Assembly (NCBI GenBank): GCA_028696635.1 | Contig: JAQVGR010000149.1 | Span: forward strand, 1 to 5,445 | DNA: 5,445 nt | Direction of reading: 5' to 3' | Origin: Candidatus Krumholzibacteriia bacterium | GTDB lineage: Bacteria; Krumholzibacteriota; Krumholzibacteriia; Krumholzibacteriales; Krumholzibacteriaceae | Shown here: one piece after another, positions 1-5,445 of the stretch | How the letters are laid out: each line of letters begins with the position of its first letter | How positions within the stretch are numbered: the stretch's first letter is position 1 | Notes under the pieces: model-generated | The model's input: the letters and a program-made list of their open reading frames with translations, nothing else | Told to the model about the DNA's origin: nothing | Database searches by the model: none | Translations under genes and position numbers: made by a program

Positions 1-860
1 GCGAGTATCTTCCCCCTGAACTGCCGTTTTTTCGATCCCCCGACACGCTCGAACTCCCGCTCTTCGATCACGCGCAGGAGCTTTGCCTGCAGGCTTGTCT
101 CGATCTCGGTGATCTCGTCGAGAAACAACACGCCGTCCGACGCGATCTCGAACGCCCCCTGCACCGTGCGGTCCGCGCCCGTATAGGCTCCGCGCTCGCT
201 GCCGAAGAGGCGCGCCTCGAAGAGATCGCGCGGAATGGCGGCGCAGTTAAGGGCTACAAACGGCGCCGCAGGGCGGCTGAGCGCATGTACCTCGCGAGCC
301 ACGAGTTCCTTTCCAGTGCCGGTTTCTCCGACGATGAGCACCGGGCTCGGCGTCTCGGCGGCGTGCTCAATTTCGCGTCGCAGGTCAACCATCGCTTCGC
401 TTTCCCCGATCATCGGCCCGGTGCGTTCGGTCAGGTCATCCCGCAACACGCGATTGATTGCCGTGAGCCGAACGAGGTCGAGCGCCGTCGAGATCCGCTT
501 CTCGAGCACGGATATATCCGGATTTTTGTCGATATAGTCGGTCGCGCCTTTCTTGAGCGCCGCAACCGCCGATGCGGCCGACGAGTCCTGCGTGACCATT
601 ATGACCGGCAGATCGGGGGAGCTTTCGCGAATTCGCTCGAGGATGCCGAATCCATCAGTTCCGCGGCCGAGATCGATATCGAGAAGCACTGCATCGATAT
701 CGACAGAGCCGAATATCCGCAAGGCGTCAGATGTCGTCGTCGCTGTTTCGATATCGTACCTGTCCGATATCACCGACGATATGTCGCGAACGAAATTTTC
801 GTCGTCGTCGACGATCAGGATGCGGATACGCGCGTTGGGTCGTATTCCCCGTTGTGTCAT
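1..860 (-). CDS. NtrC-family sigma-54-dependent response regulator (partial, C-terminus beyond window)
   Basis: The gene is read on the minus strand from ATG at 860 and is still open at base 1 (286 codons visible). It is a cytoplasmic transcription activator that receives phosphate from the upstream kinase and remodels sigma-54 RNA polymerase with ATP. Residues about 11-130 form a receiver domain: acidic pair D18/D19, phospho-acceptor D61 in LLDIDL, T90 and K112. K112 is followed by Asn rather than the usual Pro. A linker leads into an AAA+ sigma-54 interaction domain from about residue 148. It has Walker A GETGTGKE (178-185), the sigma-54 loop GAYTGA (224-229, Tyr in place of the common Phe) and Walker B VLFLDE (244-249). 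The rest of the AAA+ domain and the expected helix-turn-helix lie outside the window. The start overlaps the kinase stop as ATGA, and GAGG lies about 5 bases upstream, so the two genes are almost certainly translationally coupled. Family assignment is secure; the target genes are unknown. Confidence 0.95.
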   Translation of the reverse strand, partial: MTQRGIRPNARIRILIVDDDENFVRDISSVISDRYDIETATTTSDALRIFGSVDIDAVLLDIDLGRGTDGFGILERIRESSPDLPVIMVTQDSSAASAVAALKKGATDYIDKNPDISVLEKRISTALDLVRLTAINRVLRDDLTERTGPMIGESEAMVDLRREIEHAAETPSPVLIVGETGTGKELVAREVHALSRPAAPFVALNCAAIPRDLFEARLFGSERGAYTGADRTVQGAFEIASDGVLFLDEITEIETSLQAKLLRVIEEREFERVGGSKKRQFRGKIL

Positions 861-3223
861 GATCGCCTCAGCAGTATTCGAAATGCCGTTTCCGCGTACG
901 GATCGCTCTTCGTGACGAATATCTTGCCTCCGAAGCGGGCAATTTCCTCCCGGGCGTAATGGAGACCGAACCCACCCTCGGGCTTGGTCGTGTACTGCCG
1001 GTCGAACACCGATTCGAAGGAGTCAGCCGGGATGCCGCAGCCGCTGTCAGTGATATCGATCACTATATGATCGCCTTCGCCGGCGATTGAGATACGCAGC
1101 TGCGGCACGGCGGATGTCTCCATGGCGCGAAGCGAGTTCGCGATCATATTCTCCAGAATCCTTTCGAGCACGACCGTTGAGATGAAGGCATGCTGATCTC
1201 CCGTACCGCTGAAAGCGACAATGGGCTCGACGCCGAGGCGGCTGAACTCTTCAGCGCATTGCGAGACGATCCGTATCGCGGTGCCCGCGACGGGACAGTG
1301 GAAGATGCTTCGCAGGTGCTTTTTGACGCCTGTTATTGAACGATCTACCGCATCGAGCGACTCGAGGACGGCGCGCGTGTCCGGGCCGTCGTCCGCCTCG
1401 CGGCCGAGAGTCGCCGATTTCGATAGGCCCGGCAGCAACCGGGCGGCATGTTCGGCGCAACGCGCCATCTCGCGCCAGCACTTCTGCGGGGCTCCGGCTT
1501 TCTGGGCGAGCGATGCGATGCTTCGGAGCTCCGGGAGGACGGACTCGGAGTAGGTCGCGGCGAGCCGATCGAACGTGTCCCTTCCGGCATTGCCCCGTGC
1601 GGCGGCGCGATCCCAGTTCTTCAGGAAAAAGCGGAGCCGGTTGATGATCTTTATCGACGAGCCGCTGTGCCCATATGCCGCCATGGCGTTCAGGAGATCT
1701 TCTCCTGCTCTGACTGAGTACTGCTGCTCCTCGTCCGAGGAGGGCTTTCTGCGCCGAAATCCGGCGAGAATCGTGCCCGTCGCGCCGGCGATCACTCCCG
1801 CCGCAACGAGTACAGCGGCGCCCGATGTCGACGTCTGAAGCTTCAAAATGTATCCGGGAATCCGCGTGCGCAGGGGCGAAGGCGCGTATCGGAACAGGCT
1901 GATGTTTCCGTCGTTGATGGCGGCAAGATATATCTGCTCGGCGATTTCGGCTATTTCGACCTTGGGGTATGTCCGGGTTCCGATGACGTTGTTCCATGCG
2001 ATCTCGGCCTTCAATCCGCCCCGCGCATCGCGTACCATGAGCAGTCCTTCTCCCGAACAGACGATCTCCTTGCTGCCGTTGCGATCGAGGTCCGCGATGA
2101 AATGGATCATCTCATGGCTGCGATCGGCCGTTTCGGTGAGCAGGTTCAGTTCATGATCCATGATGTAGAGCTTGTTGTTCTGCCCCCGGACGATCACCTC
2201 AAGACGCGCATCGCCGGAGAGGTTTTCGAGGAACGGGTAGTCAGTGCCGGTGTACAATGGTCTGCCGTTCATCATTGTGCCACGGTATGGATCGAGGATC
2301 GCAACACTCCAGTCCGAGCCGGTCGCTTGTATGCTCAGAATTTCATTGGCGAAACAGCGAGTGACAAGAATTTCCTCGGTGCCGTCGCAGTTCACATCGC
2401 CGAGGGCGGCGAGGCATGAGCCGCCGTTAACCGTCATGATCCTCTTCCAGGCCAGTGTCAGGTCCGGGTTCAGACAGAAGATATATGAGAGAGAGTCGCT
2501 TGTATCGTTCCACGTGGCATGATTCTGCGGGGCTGATGTCGTCACAATGATACGGTTACCCCTGTTCTTGTCTCTGAACAACTGGCAATCCGCCAACTTC
2601 GGGCCCAATGTGAATTCTCGTAGGTATTGACCTGAGAGGGCGTCATACGCTCTCAACGATCTGGGGTATGGCCATGCCTGGTGGGGGGTTAGGAACTGGT
2701 AGAGTTCCAATTCGCCATCACTGTCGGCATCGAAGCATTGCCCGATAATGGCCGACCCAGTGCCGTACGCATTTTCCGAACCCGTTGGTTTCAACACCGG
2801 GGCCAGGCTGTAGAGCAGTTCCGACTCGTTCCGGTTCGGCAGCCAATGGTAACACTCGATGCGGATCCCGTCACTCGTTTCATGCTGGACGAAAAATTCG
2901 GGGGTGCCGTCGCCGGTGACGTCTTCGATATGGCTGATTGAGCCGTTGCCGGTCGACGGGTATTGAATTTCGTCGATGTGACCGAGTTGGCCCCTCGTCA
3001 GCTTCATGAGTATTAATCCGAGCGGCCGGTCGATGAGCAGATCGTCATCGCCGTCATTGTTCACATCCACAATGAAGAAGTTCGTCCATCCTGCATCGAA
3101 ATGATCGGTCGTGTGCTTTTCAAGCTGCATCGGCAGCGACCGGTCAATGTCGACCGCGTTCGCCGGAGAACAGAGCAGCATGACGATCGCGGGGATTACG
3201 AGCAGGCATTTTCTGGCGTCCAT
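857..3223 (-). CDS. VCBS/FG-GAP-propeller membrane sensor histidine kinase
   Basis: Residues are numbered from the ATG at 3223 (788 aa). Residues 1-23 are a signal peptide (MDARK, hydrophobic core, cleavage after ANA). Residues about 30-450 carry VCBS/FG-GAP Ca-binding-like loops (D-x-[DN]-x-[DN]-G followed by an acidic strand) at 53, 101, 165, 276 and 378, with a degenerate one at 334. This suggests a periplasmic beta-propeller sensor. A transmembrane helix spans about 468-489 and is followed by Arg/Lys. The cytoplasmic part is helical, then a C-terminal HATPase_c domain (about 684-786) with N box ENMIANSL (N696), G1 DSGCGIP (726), F box SVFDRQYTTK (738) and G2 GGFGLHYA (750). No canonical H-box (HE-x-x-NP type) is visible. 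H592 sits 104 residues before N696, the usual spacing; H519 in YGHSG is another candidate. An in-frame ATG at 3280 would add 19 residues. Neither start has a good ribosome site, and the signal peptide favours 3223. Its partner is the downstream regulator, which overlaps it by 4 bases. The ligand is unknown. Confidence 0.92.
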   Translation of the reverse strand: MDARKCLLVIPAIVMLLCSPANAVDIDRSLPMQLEKHTTDHFDAGWTNFFIVDVNNDGDDDLLIDRPLGLILMKLTRGQLGHIDEIQYPSTGNGSISHIEDVTGDGTPEFFVQHETSDGIRIECYHWLPNRNESELLYSLAPVLKPTGSENAYGTGSAIIGQCFDADSDGELELYQFLTPHQAWPYPRSLRAYDALSGQYLREFTLGPKLADCQLFRDKNRGNRIIVTTSAPQNHATWNDTSDSLSYIFCLNPDLTLAWKRIMTVNGGSCLAALGDVNCDGTEEILVTRCFANEILSIQATGSDWSVAILDPYRGTMMNGRPLYTGTDYPFLENLSGDARLEVIVRGQNNKLYIMDHELNLLTETADRSHEMIHFIADLDRNGSKEIVCSGEGLLMVRDARGGLKAEIAWNNVIGTRTYPKVEIAEIAEQIYLAAINDGNISLFRYAPSPLRTRIPGYILKLQTSTSGAAVLVAAGVIAGATGTILAGFRRRKPSSDEEQQYSVRAGEDLLNAMAAYGHSGSSIKIINRLRFFLKNWDRAAARGNAGRDTFDRLAATYSESVLPELRSIASLAQKAGAPQKCWREMARCAEHAARLLPGLSKSATLGREADDGPDTRAVLESLDAVDRSITGVKKHLRSIFHCPVAGTAIRIVSQCAEEFSRLGVEPIVAFSGTGDQHAFISTVVLERILENMIANSLRAMETSAVPQLRISIAGEGDHIVIDITDSGCGIPADSFESVFDRQYTTKPEGGFGLHYAREEIARFGGKIFVTKSDPYAETAFRILLRRS

Positions 3224-3281
3224 GCCTTCGCCGGCATTGGAGCTGATCGCGCGGCGGAATTTGATCGATCTTCCCCGCATT

Positions 3282-3314
3282 TGAAACCACGTGTTTCAGT
3301 GTAAGGCGGTTTCA
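3282..3314. promoter_or_regulatory. Cluster of three TGAAAC/GTTTCA half-sites in the kinase leader
   Basis: On the plus strand TGAAAC occurs at 3282-3287 and its complement GTTTCA at 3293-3298 and 3309-3314. The first two form an inverted repeat with a 5-base CACGT spacer. The outer pair extends to 7-base arms (TGAAACC on the minus strand) that could fold in the mRNA just before the upstream candidate ATG at 3280. The cluster lies between the predicted kinase promoter and the start codon. It could be an operator or a leader hairpin. What is seen is the repeat; binding is inferred. Confidence 0.4.
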
Positions 3315-3340
3315 CACGATCCGAACACAGCCATTAAGAT

Positions 3341-3367
3341 ATTATAAGACTGTATGTTATTTGACAA
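3341..3367 (-). promoter_or_regulatory. Predicted sigma-70 promoter of the kinase-regulator operon
   Basis: On the minus strand TTGTCA (3367-3362, 5/6 match to the -35 consensus) is followed after 15 bases by a perfect TATAAT (3346-3341). The spacer is short. An alternative -10, TAATAT (3344-3339), gives 17 bases with a weaker hexamer. Transcription would begin near 3334, about 110 bases before the preferred kinase ATG at 3223 and about 54 before the ATG at 3280. No sigma-54 type promoter is visible in this gap, so the activator does not seem to drive its own operon from here. Confidence 0.5.
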
Positions 3368-3377
3368 CCGCTGTCAA
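3361..3377. repeat. Perfect inverted repeat TTGACA-N5-TGTCAA
   Basis: The 6-base arms are at 3361-3366 and 3372-3377, separated by ACCGC. The repeat overlaps the -35 region of the predicted kinase promoter and could be an operator for a dimeric regulator. It also lies 25 bases past the stop of the membrane-protein gene, so it could instead form a weak hairpin at the end of that transcript. The following bases (AATAA on the minus strand) are not a proper U-tract. Confidence 0.4.
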
Positions 3378-3394
3378 GGGCGATCCGTCCGCCC
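3378..3394 (-). terminator. Possible weak terminator hairpin after the PadR/HAAS unit
   Basis: On the minus strand, 8 bases past the HAAS stop, GGGCG and CGCCC (arms 3390-3394 and 3378-3382) can pair across a 7-base loop. Only TT follows directly and there is no U-run, so termination here would be inefficient and readthrough into the kinase operon is possible. Confidence 0.2.
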
Positions 3395-3401
3395 CCGGCT
3401 C

Positions 3402-4319
3402 TCACGATATCGCGATCTCGCCCGCGACACGGGCGAGGCTCCGCAGGAGCTTCACCGCCGTCACCGTGATCAGGATGATCACGAATGTCCCTCCGTAGAT
3501 CCTCAGGTCGATCCCCTGGACGTCCTTGAAACGCACGGCGATCGGGACATTCAAGATCGACCACAGGATCAGCAGGACTACCGTGTCCTTCGCGAGGAGC
3601 ACCCATGATGAGTTAATGACGAAGCGCATCGCGTATGCGGCCGCGTTGCAGAAAATAGCGGCGATGAACATGATCGAGAGAACGATCGAGGAAACAGGAT
3701 CCATCAGTGACTCGAACGGGCGGAGATTCAGCGAATAGAAAAAGATCGTGTGGTATCGGACTAAAAGAAAGACCATTCCGGCGAGTATGGCGACGCGCCA
3801 GGCGAGCGAAGCCGGTTTCGGCGGCTCCAGCCGGCGGACCCGCAAGATCCGCGGCCACGGCAGGGCCGGCCGCCCGGCTTTCTGCGTCACGATGAAGAGC
3901 GTCAAGGCGACGATTCCGAAGTCGGCGAGCCACGCCATGGGGAGATAGACGAGCGCCGCCCAGGACGGCATGCGGGGGATGAAGAAGAACGGGAACATGA
4001 TAATGCTCGCATCGAACGAGAGTGCGATCGTGGTGAGCGCGGCGTGGAGGGCGAAGAGGATCCACGTGTACCGGAACAGGTGCCGGCGGAAGATCGGAGC
4101 GATGATCTCGCTCCCCTCGGCATACTGCGCCGCCACGTCCTGCGGCCTGCCGTAGGAGGAGATGATTGCGTGCACCGATTCCCCGGTCGCCTCGCCCGAT
4201 TCCCGCTCCGCCTTCTCGAGGATATGGCTCCTGATCTCGGCAACGATCTCGTCGCCGCCTCCCTTGCGCGGGAGGTACTGTCTGATCTCCTGAAGGTACG
4301 CTTCGAGGGTTTCAAACAT
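3402..4319 (-). CDS. HAAS-domain (DUF1700-like) multi-pass membrane protein, PadR partner
   Basis: This is a 305-aa protein. Residues 1-75 form a soluble helical domain with the HAAS/DUF1700 pattern: MFETLEAYLQEIRQYLP, then an EIVAEIRSHILEKAE-type helix, and SYGRPQDVAAQYAE at 55-68. It is followed by about six hydrophobic segments (about 82-102, 104-145 as one or two helices, 172-188, 209-231, 238-260, 275-292). A basic, Pro-rich cytoplasmic-type loop lies near 148-170. HAAS domains are known to sit beside PadR-like repressors and are thought to act in signalling with them; the biochemical role is not established. The ATG lies inside the padR 3' end (8-base overlap, ATGTTTGA) with a strong GGAGGT 8 bases upstream, so it is co-transcribed and probably translationally coupled to padR. 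The C-terminal membrane region is not one I recognise as a named family. The protein is likely an inner-membrane sensor or effector. Confidence 0.85.
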   Translation of the reverse strand: MFETLEAYLQEIRQYLPRKGGGDEIVAEIRSHILEKAERESGEATGESVHAIISSYGRPQDVAAQYAEGSEIIAPIFRRHLFRYTWILFALHAALTTIALSFDASIIMFPFFFIPRMPSWAALVYLPMAWLADFGIVALTLFIVTQKAGRPALPWPRILRVRRLEPPKPASLAWRVAILAGMVFLLVRYHTIFFYSLNLRPFESLMDPVSSIVLSIMFIAAIFCNAAAYAMRFVINSSWVLLAKDTVVLLILWSILNVPIAVRFKDVQGIDLRIYGGTFVIILITVTAVKLLRSLARVAGEIAIS

Positions 4320-4650
4320 CGCGCTCGACCTCCGTCACTCTCGCGAGCGTCGTTGCCTGCTCTTCCCAGAGTCTCAGGGCATGCCCGCGGACCTTTCTGC
4401 CCGTTTCGGTTATGACGTAGAACTTCTTCGGCCGGGTCTCGCTCACGTCCCAATCTCCGGCGATCCAGCCGTTCTTCTCCAGACGCCGCAGGAGGGGATA
4501 GAGGGTGTTCTCCTCGATCCTGTACCCTGCCTCCTCAAGGTGCTTGATCATTCCGTATCCATACATCTTCCGCTCGAGCAGGGCGAGGACGAGCACCTGG
4601 AGGAAGCCCCGGTTCATCTCCGTCGCGAGTGACTGCATCTGATCGTCCAT
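4312..4650 (-). CDS. PadR-family transcriptional regulator
   Basis: This is a 112-aa DNA-binding protein of typical length for the short PadR subfamily. Residues about 14-88 form the winged helix: FLQVLVLALLERKMYGYGMI, then EENTLYPLLRRLEKNGWI (recognition helix region, 47-63), then the wing ending in KKFYVITETGRK (75-86). A helix at 89-110 would be the dimerisation arm. The start at 4650 is chosen because longer in-frame starts (to 4794) lie upstream of the predicted promoter and the extra residues do not resemble the family. A GGGA lies 10 bases before this ATG, so the ribosome site is modest. PadR proteins usually repress their own operon and are released by a ligand or membrane signal. The palindrome over the promoter supports autoregulation. 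The stop overlaps the next gene's start by 8 bases. Confidence 0.93.
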   Translation of the reverse strand: MDDQMQSLATEMNRGFLQVLVLALLERKMYGYGMIKHLEEAGYRIEENTLYPLLRRLEKNGWIAGDWDVSETRPKKFYVITETGRKVRGHALRLWEEQATTLARVTEVERDV

Positions 4651-4697
4651 TGTCGCGCCGTCCCTTCCTTCGTCCTCATTCCTGGCGTCCGGTCTGC

Positions 4698-4738
4698 TAT
4701 ACTGTACGACTACATTATACTGTATGTTGCACAGTATA
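4698..4738. promoter_or_regulatory. PadR-like operator: TATACTGT palindrome plus an extra half-site
   Basis: TATACTGT at 4716-4723 and ACAGTATA at 4731-4738 form a perfect 8-base inverted repeat with a 7-base spacer. A third copy, TATACTGTA, lies at 4698-4706, exactly 18 bases from the equivalent base of the second. The palindrome fills the space between the -35 and -10 of the padR promoter, and the extra half-site falls at about the transcription start. This is the layout of an autorepressor binding site. Which protein binds is inferred from position. Confidence 0.7.
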
Positions 4739-4742
4739 TCAA
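4714..4742 (-). promoter_or_regulatory. Sigma-70 promoter of the padR-HAAS operon
   Basis: On the minus strand TTGATA (4742-4737) is followed after exactly 17 bases by a perfect TATAAT (4719-4714), close to consensus. Transcription should start near 4707, leaving a leader of about 57 bases before the padR ATG at 4650. An A-rich run (minus strand GAAGAAAAAAG) just upstream could act as an UP-like element. The operator palindrome overlaps both hexamers. Confidence 0.75.
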
Positions 4743-4821
4743 CTTTTTTCTTCCCGCCCCGTCCTGTATCAGATATCCCATTGTATAAAGACAAGATACG
4801 TGATATGATCTCCCCGGCTCA

Positions 4822-4947
4822 TCACCCCGGTGTCGACAATCCTCTATTTGACCCCTTCACGGGGCGGGTCGATCTGACGATATACAACCAGGTGGCGGCC
4901 GAGTCCTGCAAACGCATCTCCCGGGCCGTTGCCAGCAGTGCCGTCAC
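4822..4947 (-). CDS. Very short hypothetical open frame (possible coding remnant)
   Basis: This is a 41-codon frame that could start at GTG 4947, overlapping the stop of the preceding small frame as GTGA, and end in TGA at 4824-4822. It begins VTALLATAREMRLQD and continues with an AATWLYIV stretch. The frame can be extended upstream to an ATG at 5004. I see no family match and no good ribosome site. The GTGA junction with 4944-5072 could mean a coupled pair, or a single older gene broken by a frameshift. Treat it as tentative. Confidence 0.2.
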   Translation of the reverse strand: MTALLATAREMRLQDSAATWLYIVRSTRPVKGSNRGLSTPG

Positions 4948-5131
4948 TTCAGGATCCTGGGGGTTCCGATCCGGGCGAGGATCTCGGGAAAATGCTCGAT
5001 CCACCGGCGAGCCGCGGGATCCGCATAGACACGGATGCGCCGGCCCGCCGCGATGGACAGACCGGATCCCATTGTCTATAGTCGTGGCGCTGTTGTCTCG
5101 ACGGTGTCGACTCTGCTTTGACCGGGGACGG
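4829..5131 (+). repeat. Imperfect direct repeat pair (4829-4867 and 5103-5131)
   Basis: Both copies begin with GGTGTCGAC, continue with TCT (one to two bases differing) TTTGACC, and end in GGGG and CGG. The first copy has a few extra bases, including CCTTCAC. They are 274 bases apart and flank the small open frame at 4944-5072. On the minus strand the neighbouring translations also look alike (W-x-Y, then a basic stretch, then T). This may be a duplicated gene end or a decayed mobile element. The similarity is short and was judged by eye. Confidence 0.3.
4944..5072 (-). CDS. Small hypothetical protein, 42 aa
   Basis: The frame runs from ATG 5072 to TGA 4946-4944. The translation includes RRIRVYADPAARRWIEHF and ends ILARIGTPRILK. 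Third codon positions are strongly G/C and the composition (alternating hydrophobic and charged, an Ile-rich helix-like end) looks like real protein rather than a shadow. No ribosome site is visible before the ATG, so it may be the C-terminal remnant of a lost gene instead of an intact small gene. I do not recognise the family. Confidence 0.3.
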   Translation of the reverse strand: MGSGLSIAAGRRIRVYADPAARRWIEHFPEILARIGTPRILK

Positions 5132-5176
5132 CAGACAAGTATTTCCAGCCGGCGACGAGGATATAAGGATCGGCCG

Positions 5177-5445
5177 CTGACTCAGAATCTGGCGAGCTGC
5201 GAGTGCTGCCCGCGCCGGTGCAGGGCGAACAGGCTCGCCGGGGAGACCGGTTTCTGCGGGATCGGCGCGGCCGCGCTGGTCGCCCACACCGGCCTGCATT
5301 TCGGGGAAGAGCCCCCGATCTCGGGGACGAGGGGGTCGGGGACGATCTTCTTCTCCGGGTGCAACCTGCGCTGCGTCTTCTGCCAGAATTACCGGATCAG
5401 CCAGGAGTTCCATCCGGACCGGATCCCGGCGCTCGATGCGGACGG
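5177..5445 (+). CDS. PflX-like radical SAM iron-sulfur protein (COG1313), N-terminal part
   Basis: The frame is open to the window end (89 complete codons from CTG 5177). It encodes the N-terminus of a PflX-type protein, a homologue of pyruvate formate-lyase activating enzymes. Residues 8-30 carry the family Cys cluster (C8, C11-P-R-R-C15, NRLAGETGFCG with C27). HFGEEPPISGTRGSGTIFF (41-59) leads directly into the radical SAM motif C62-NLR-C66-VF-C69-QNY, which binds the 4Fe-4S cluster used to cleave S-adenosylmethionine. The reaction it activates is not known for this family. No ATG, GTG or TTG lies close to the conserved region. CTG 5177 has AAGGA 7 bases upstream (5165-5169) and gives a family-like N-terminus, and CTG 5189 is also possible. 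In-frame GTG 5084, TTG 5093, TTG 5072 or ATG 4805 would add unlikely Arg-rich sequence. It is divergent from the padR unit. Family call is confident, the start is not. Confidence 0.85.
   Translation, partial: MTQNLASCECCPRRCRANRLAGETGFCGIGAAALVAHTGLHFGEEPPISGTRGSGTIFFSGCNLRCVFCQNYRISQEFHPDRIPALDAD

Larger units (their letters stand above)
4743..5176. other. Unassigned region between the padR promoter and the radical SAM gene
   Basis: About 430 bases with no gene I can name. It holds two tiny minus-strand open frames (4944-5072 and 4822-4947), an imperfect direct repeat (4829-4867 and 5103-5131) and a ribosome-site-like AAGGA at 5165. A plus-strand frame is open from ATG 4805 to the window end and runs into the radical SAM protein. 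Its middle part is rich in Arg and Ser with poor codons (CGA, AGA, TCT), so it looks like chance openness in GC-rich DNA. No tRNA, CRISPR or riboswitch pattern was seen. Confidence 0.5.

Noticed and set aside
285..959. Plus-strand open frame of 224 codons
   Set aside because: It is antisense to the receiver and AAA+ regulator and the kinase end, both of which carry clear family motifs; the translation has no family features.
1251..1997. Minus-strand open frame of 248 codons in another frame
   Set aside because: It lies inside the kinase gene, is Arg-rich and low in hydrophobic structure, and is a GC-driven shadow.
2515..2530. TGGCAT...TGC resembling a sigma-54 promoter
   Set aside because: The GG-to-GC spacing is one base short and it lies inside the kinase coding region.
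4716..4750. Hairpin followed by a T-run on the plus strand, resembling a terminator
   Set aside because: The stem is AT-rich, no plus-strand gene lies upstream, and the same bases are better explained as the padR operator and promoter.
4651..4794. Longer padR start at 4794
   Set aside because: It would put the near-consensus promoter and operator inside the coding sequence, and the extra 48 residues do not look like PadR.
4805..5176. ATG 4805 as the start of the radical SAM protein
   Set aside because: It would add a 124-residue extension, Arg/Ser-rich with rare codons in its second half, with no ribosome site and no family counterpart.
4949..5413. Minus-strand open frame of 154 codons at the right edge
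   Set aside because: Over 5177-5413 it is antisense to the radical SAM motif; the Pro/Arg-rich translation is typical of a shadow.

Overview
The window is bacterial. An NtrC-type sigma-54 activator, a sensor kinase with a secretion signal and a periplasmic propeller, and sigma-70-like promoters argue for a bacterium with an envelope-sensing two-component system. Coding sequence is moderately GC-rich with GC-rich third positions. VCBS/FG-GAP sensor kinases next to NtrC-type regulators are, from memory, common in uncultured FCB-group-like and related phyla, but the sequence alone does not fix the taxon.

Layout, in the direction of transcription of the minus strand (high to low coordinates). 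At 4650-3402 there is a two-gene unit, a short PadR-family repressor followed by a HAAS-type (DUF1700-like) multi-pass membrane protein. The two genes overlap by 8 bases and are driven by a strong promoter (TTGATA, 17 bases, TATAAT) that is covered by a PadR-like palindrome. A short intergenic stretch (3281-3401) holds a second promoter, two sets of inverted or repeated short motifs, and perhaps a weak terminator. At 3223-1 there is a two-gene two-component unit: a membrane histidine kinase with a signal peptide, a VCBS/FG-GAP beta-propeller sensor, one transmembrane helix and a HATPase domain. It is coupled by an ATGA overlap to an NtrC-type response regulator, which runs off the left edge inside its AAA+ domain.

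On the plus strand at the right edge is the start of a PflX-like (COG1313) radical SAM iron-sulfur protein. Its coding signal begins without an obvious ATG/GTG/TTG start. Between it and the padR promoter lie about 430 bases that I cannot assign confidently. This stretch contains two tiny minus-strand open frames that look like coding remnants and a short imperfect direct repeat.

How the parts may work together (inference): the PadR promoter and the kinase promoter share a 10-base word lying between their -35 and -10 elements. PadR may therefore control both its own membrane-protein partner and the neighbouring two-component system, giving one envelope-stress-like regulatory island.
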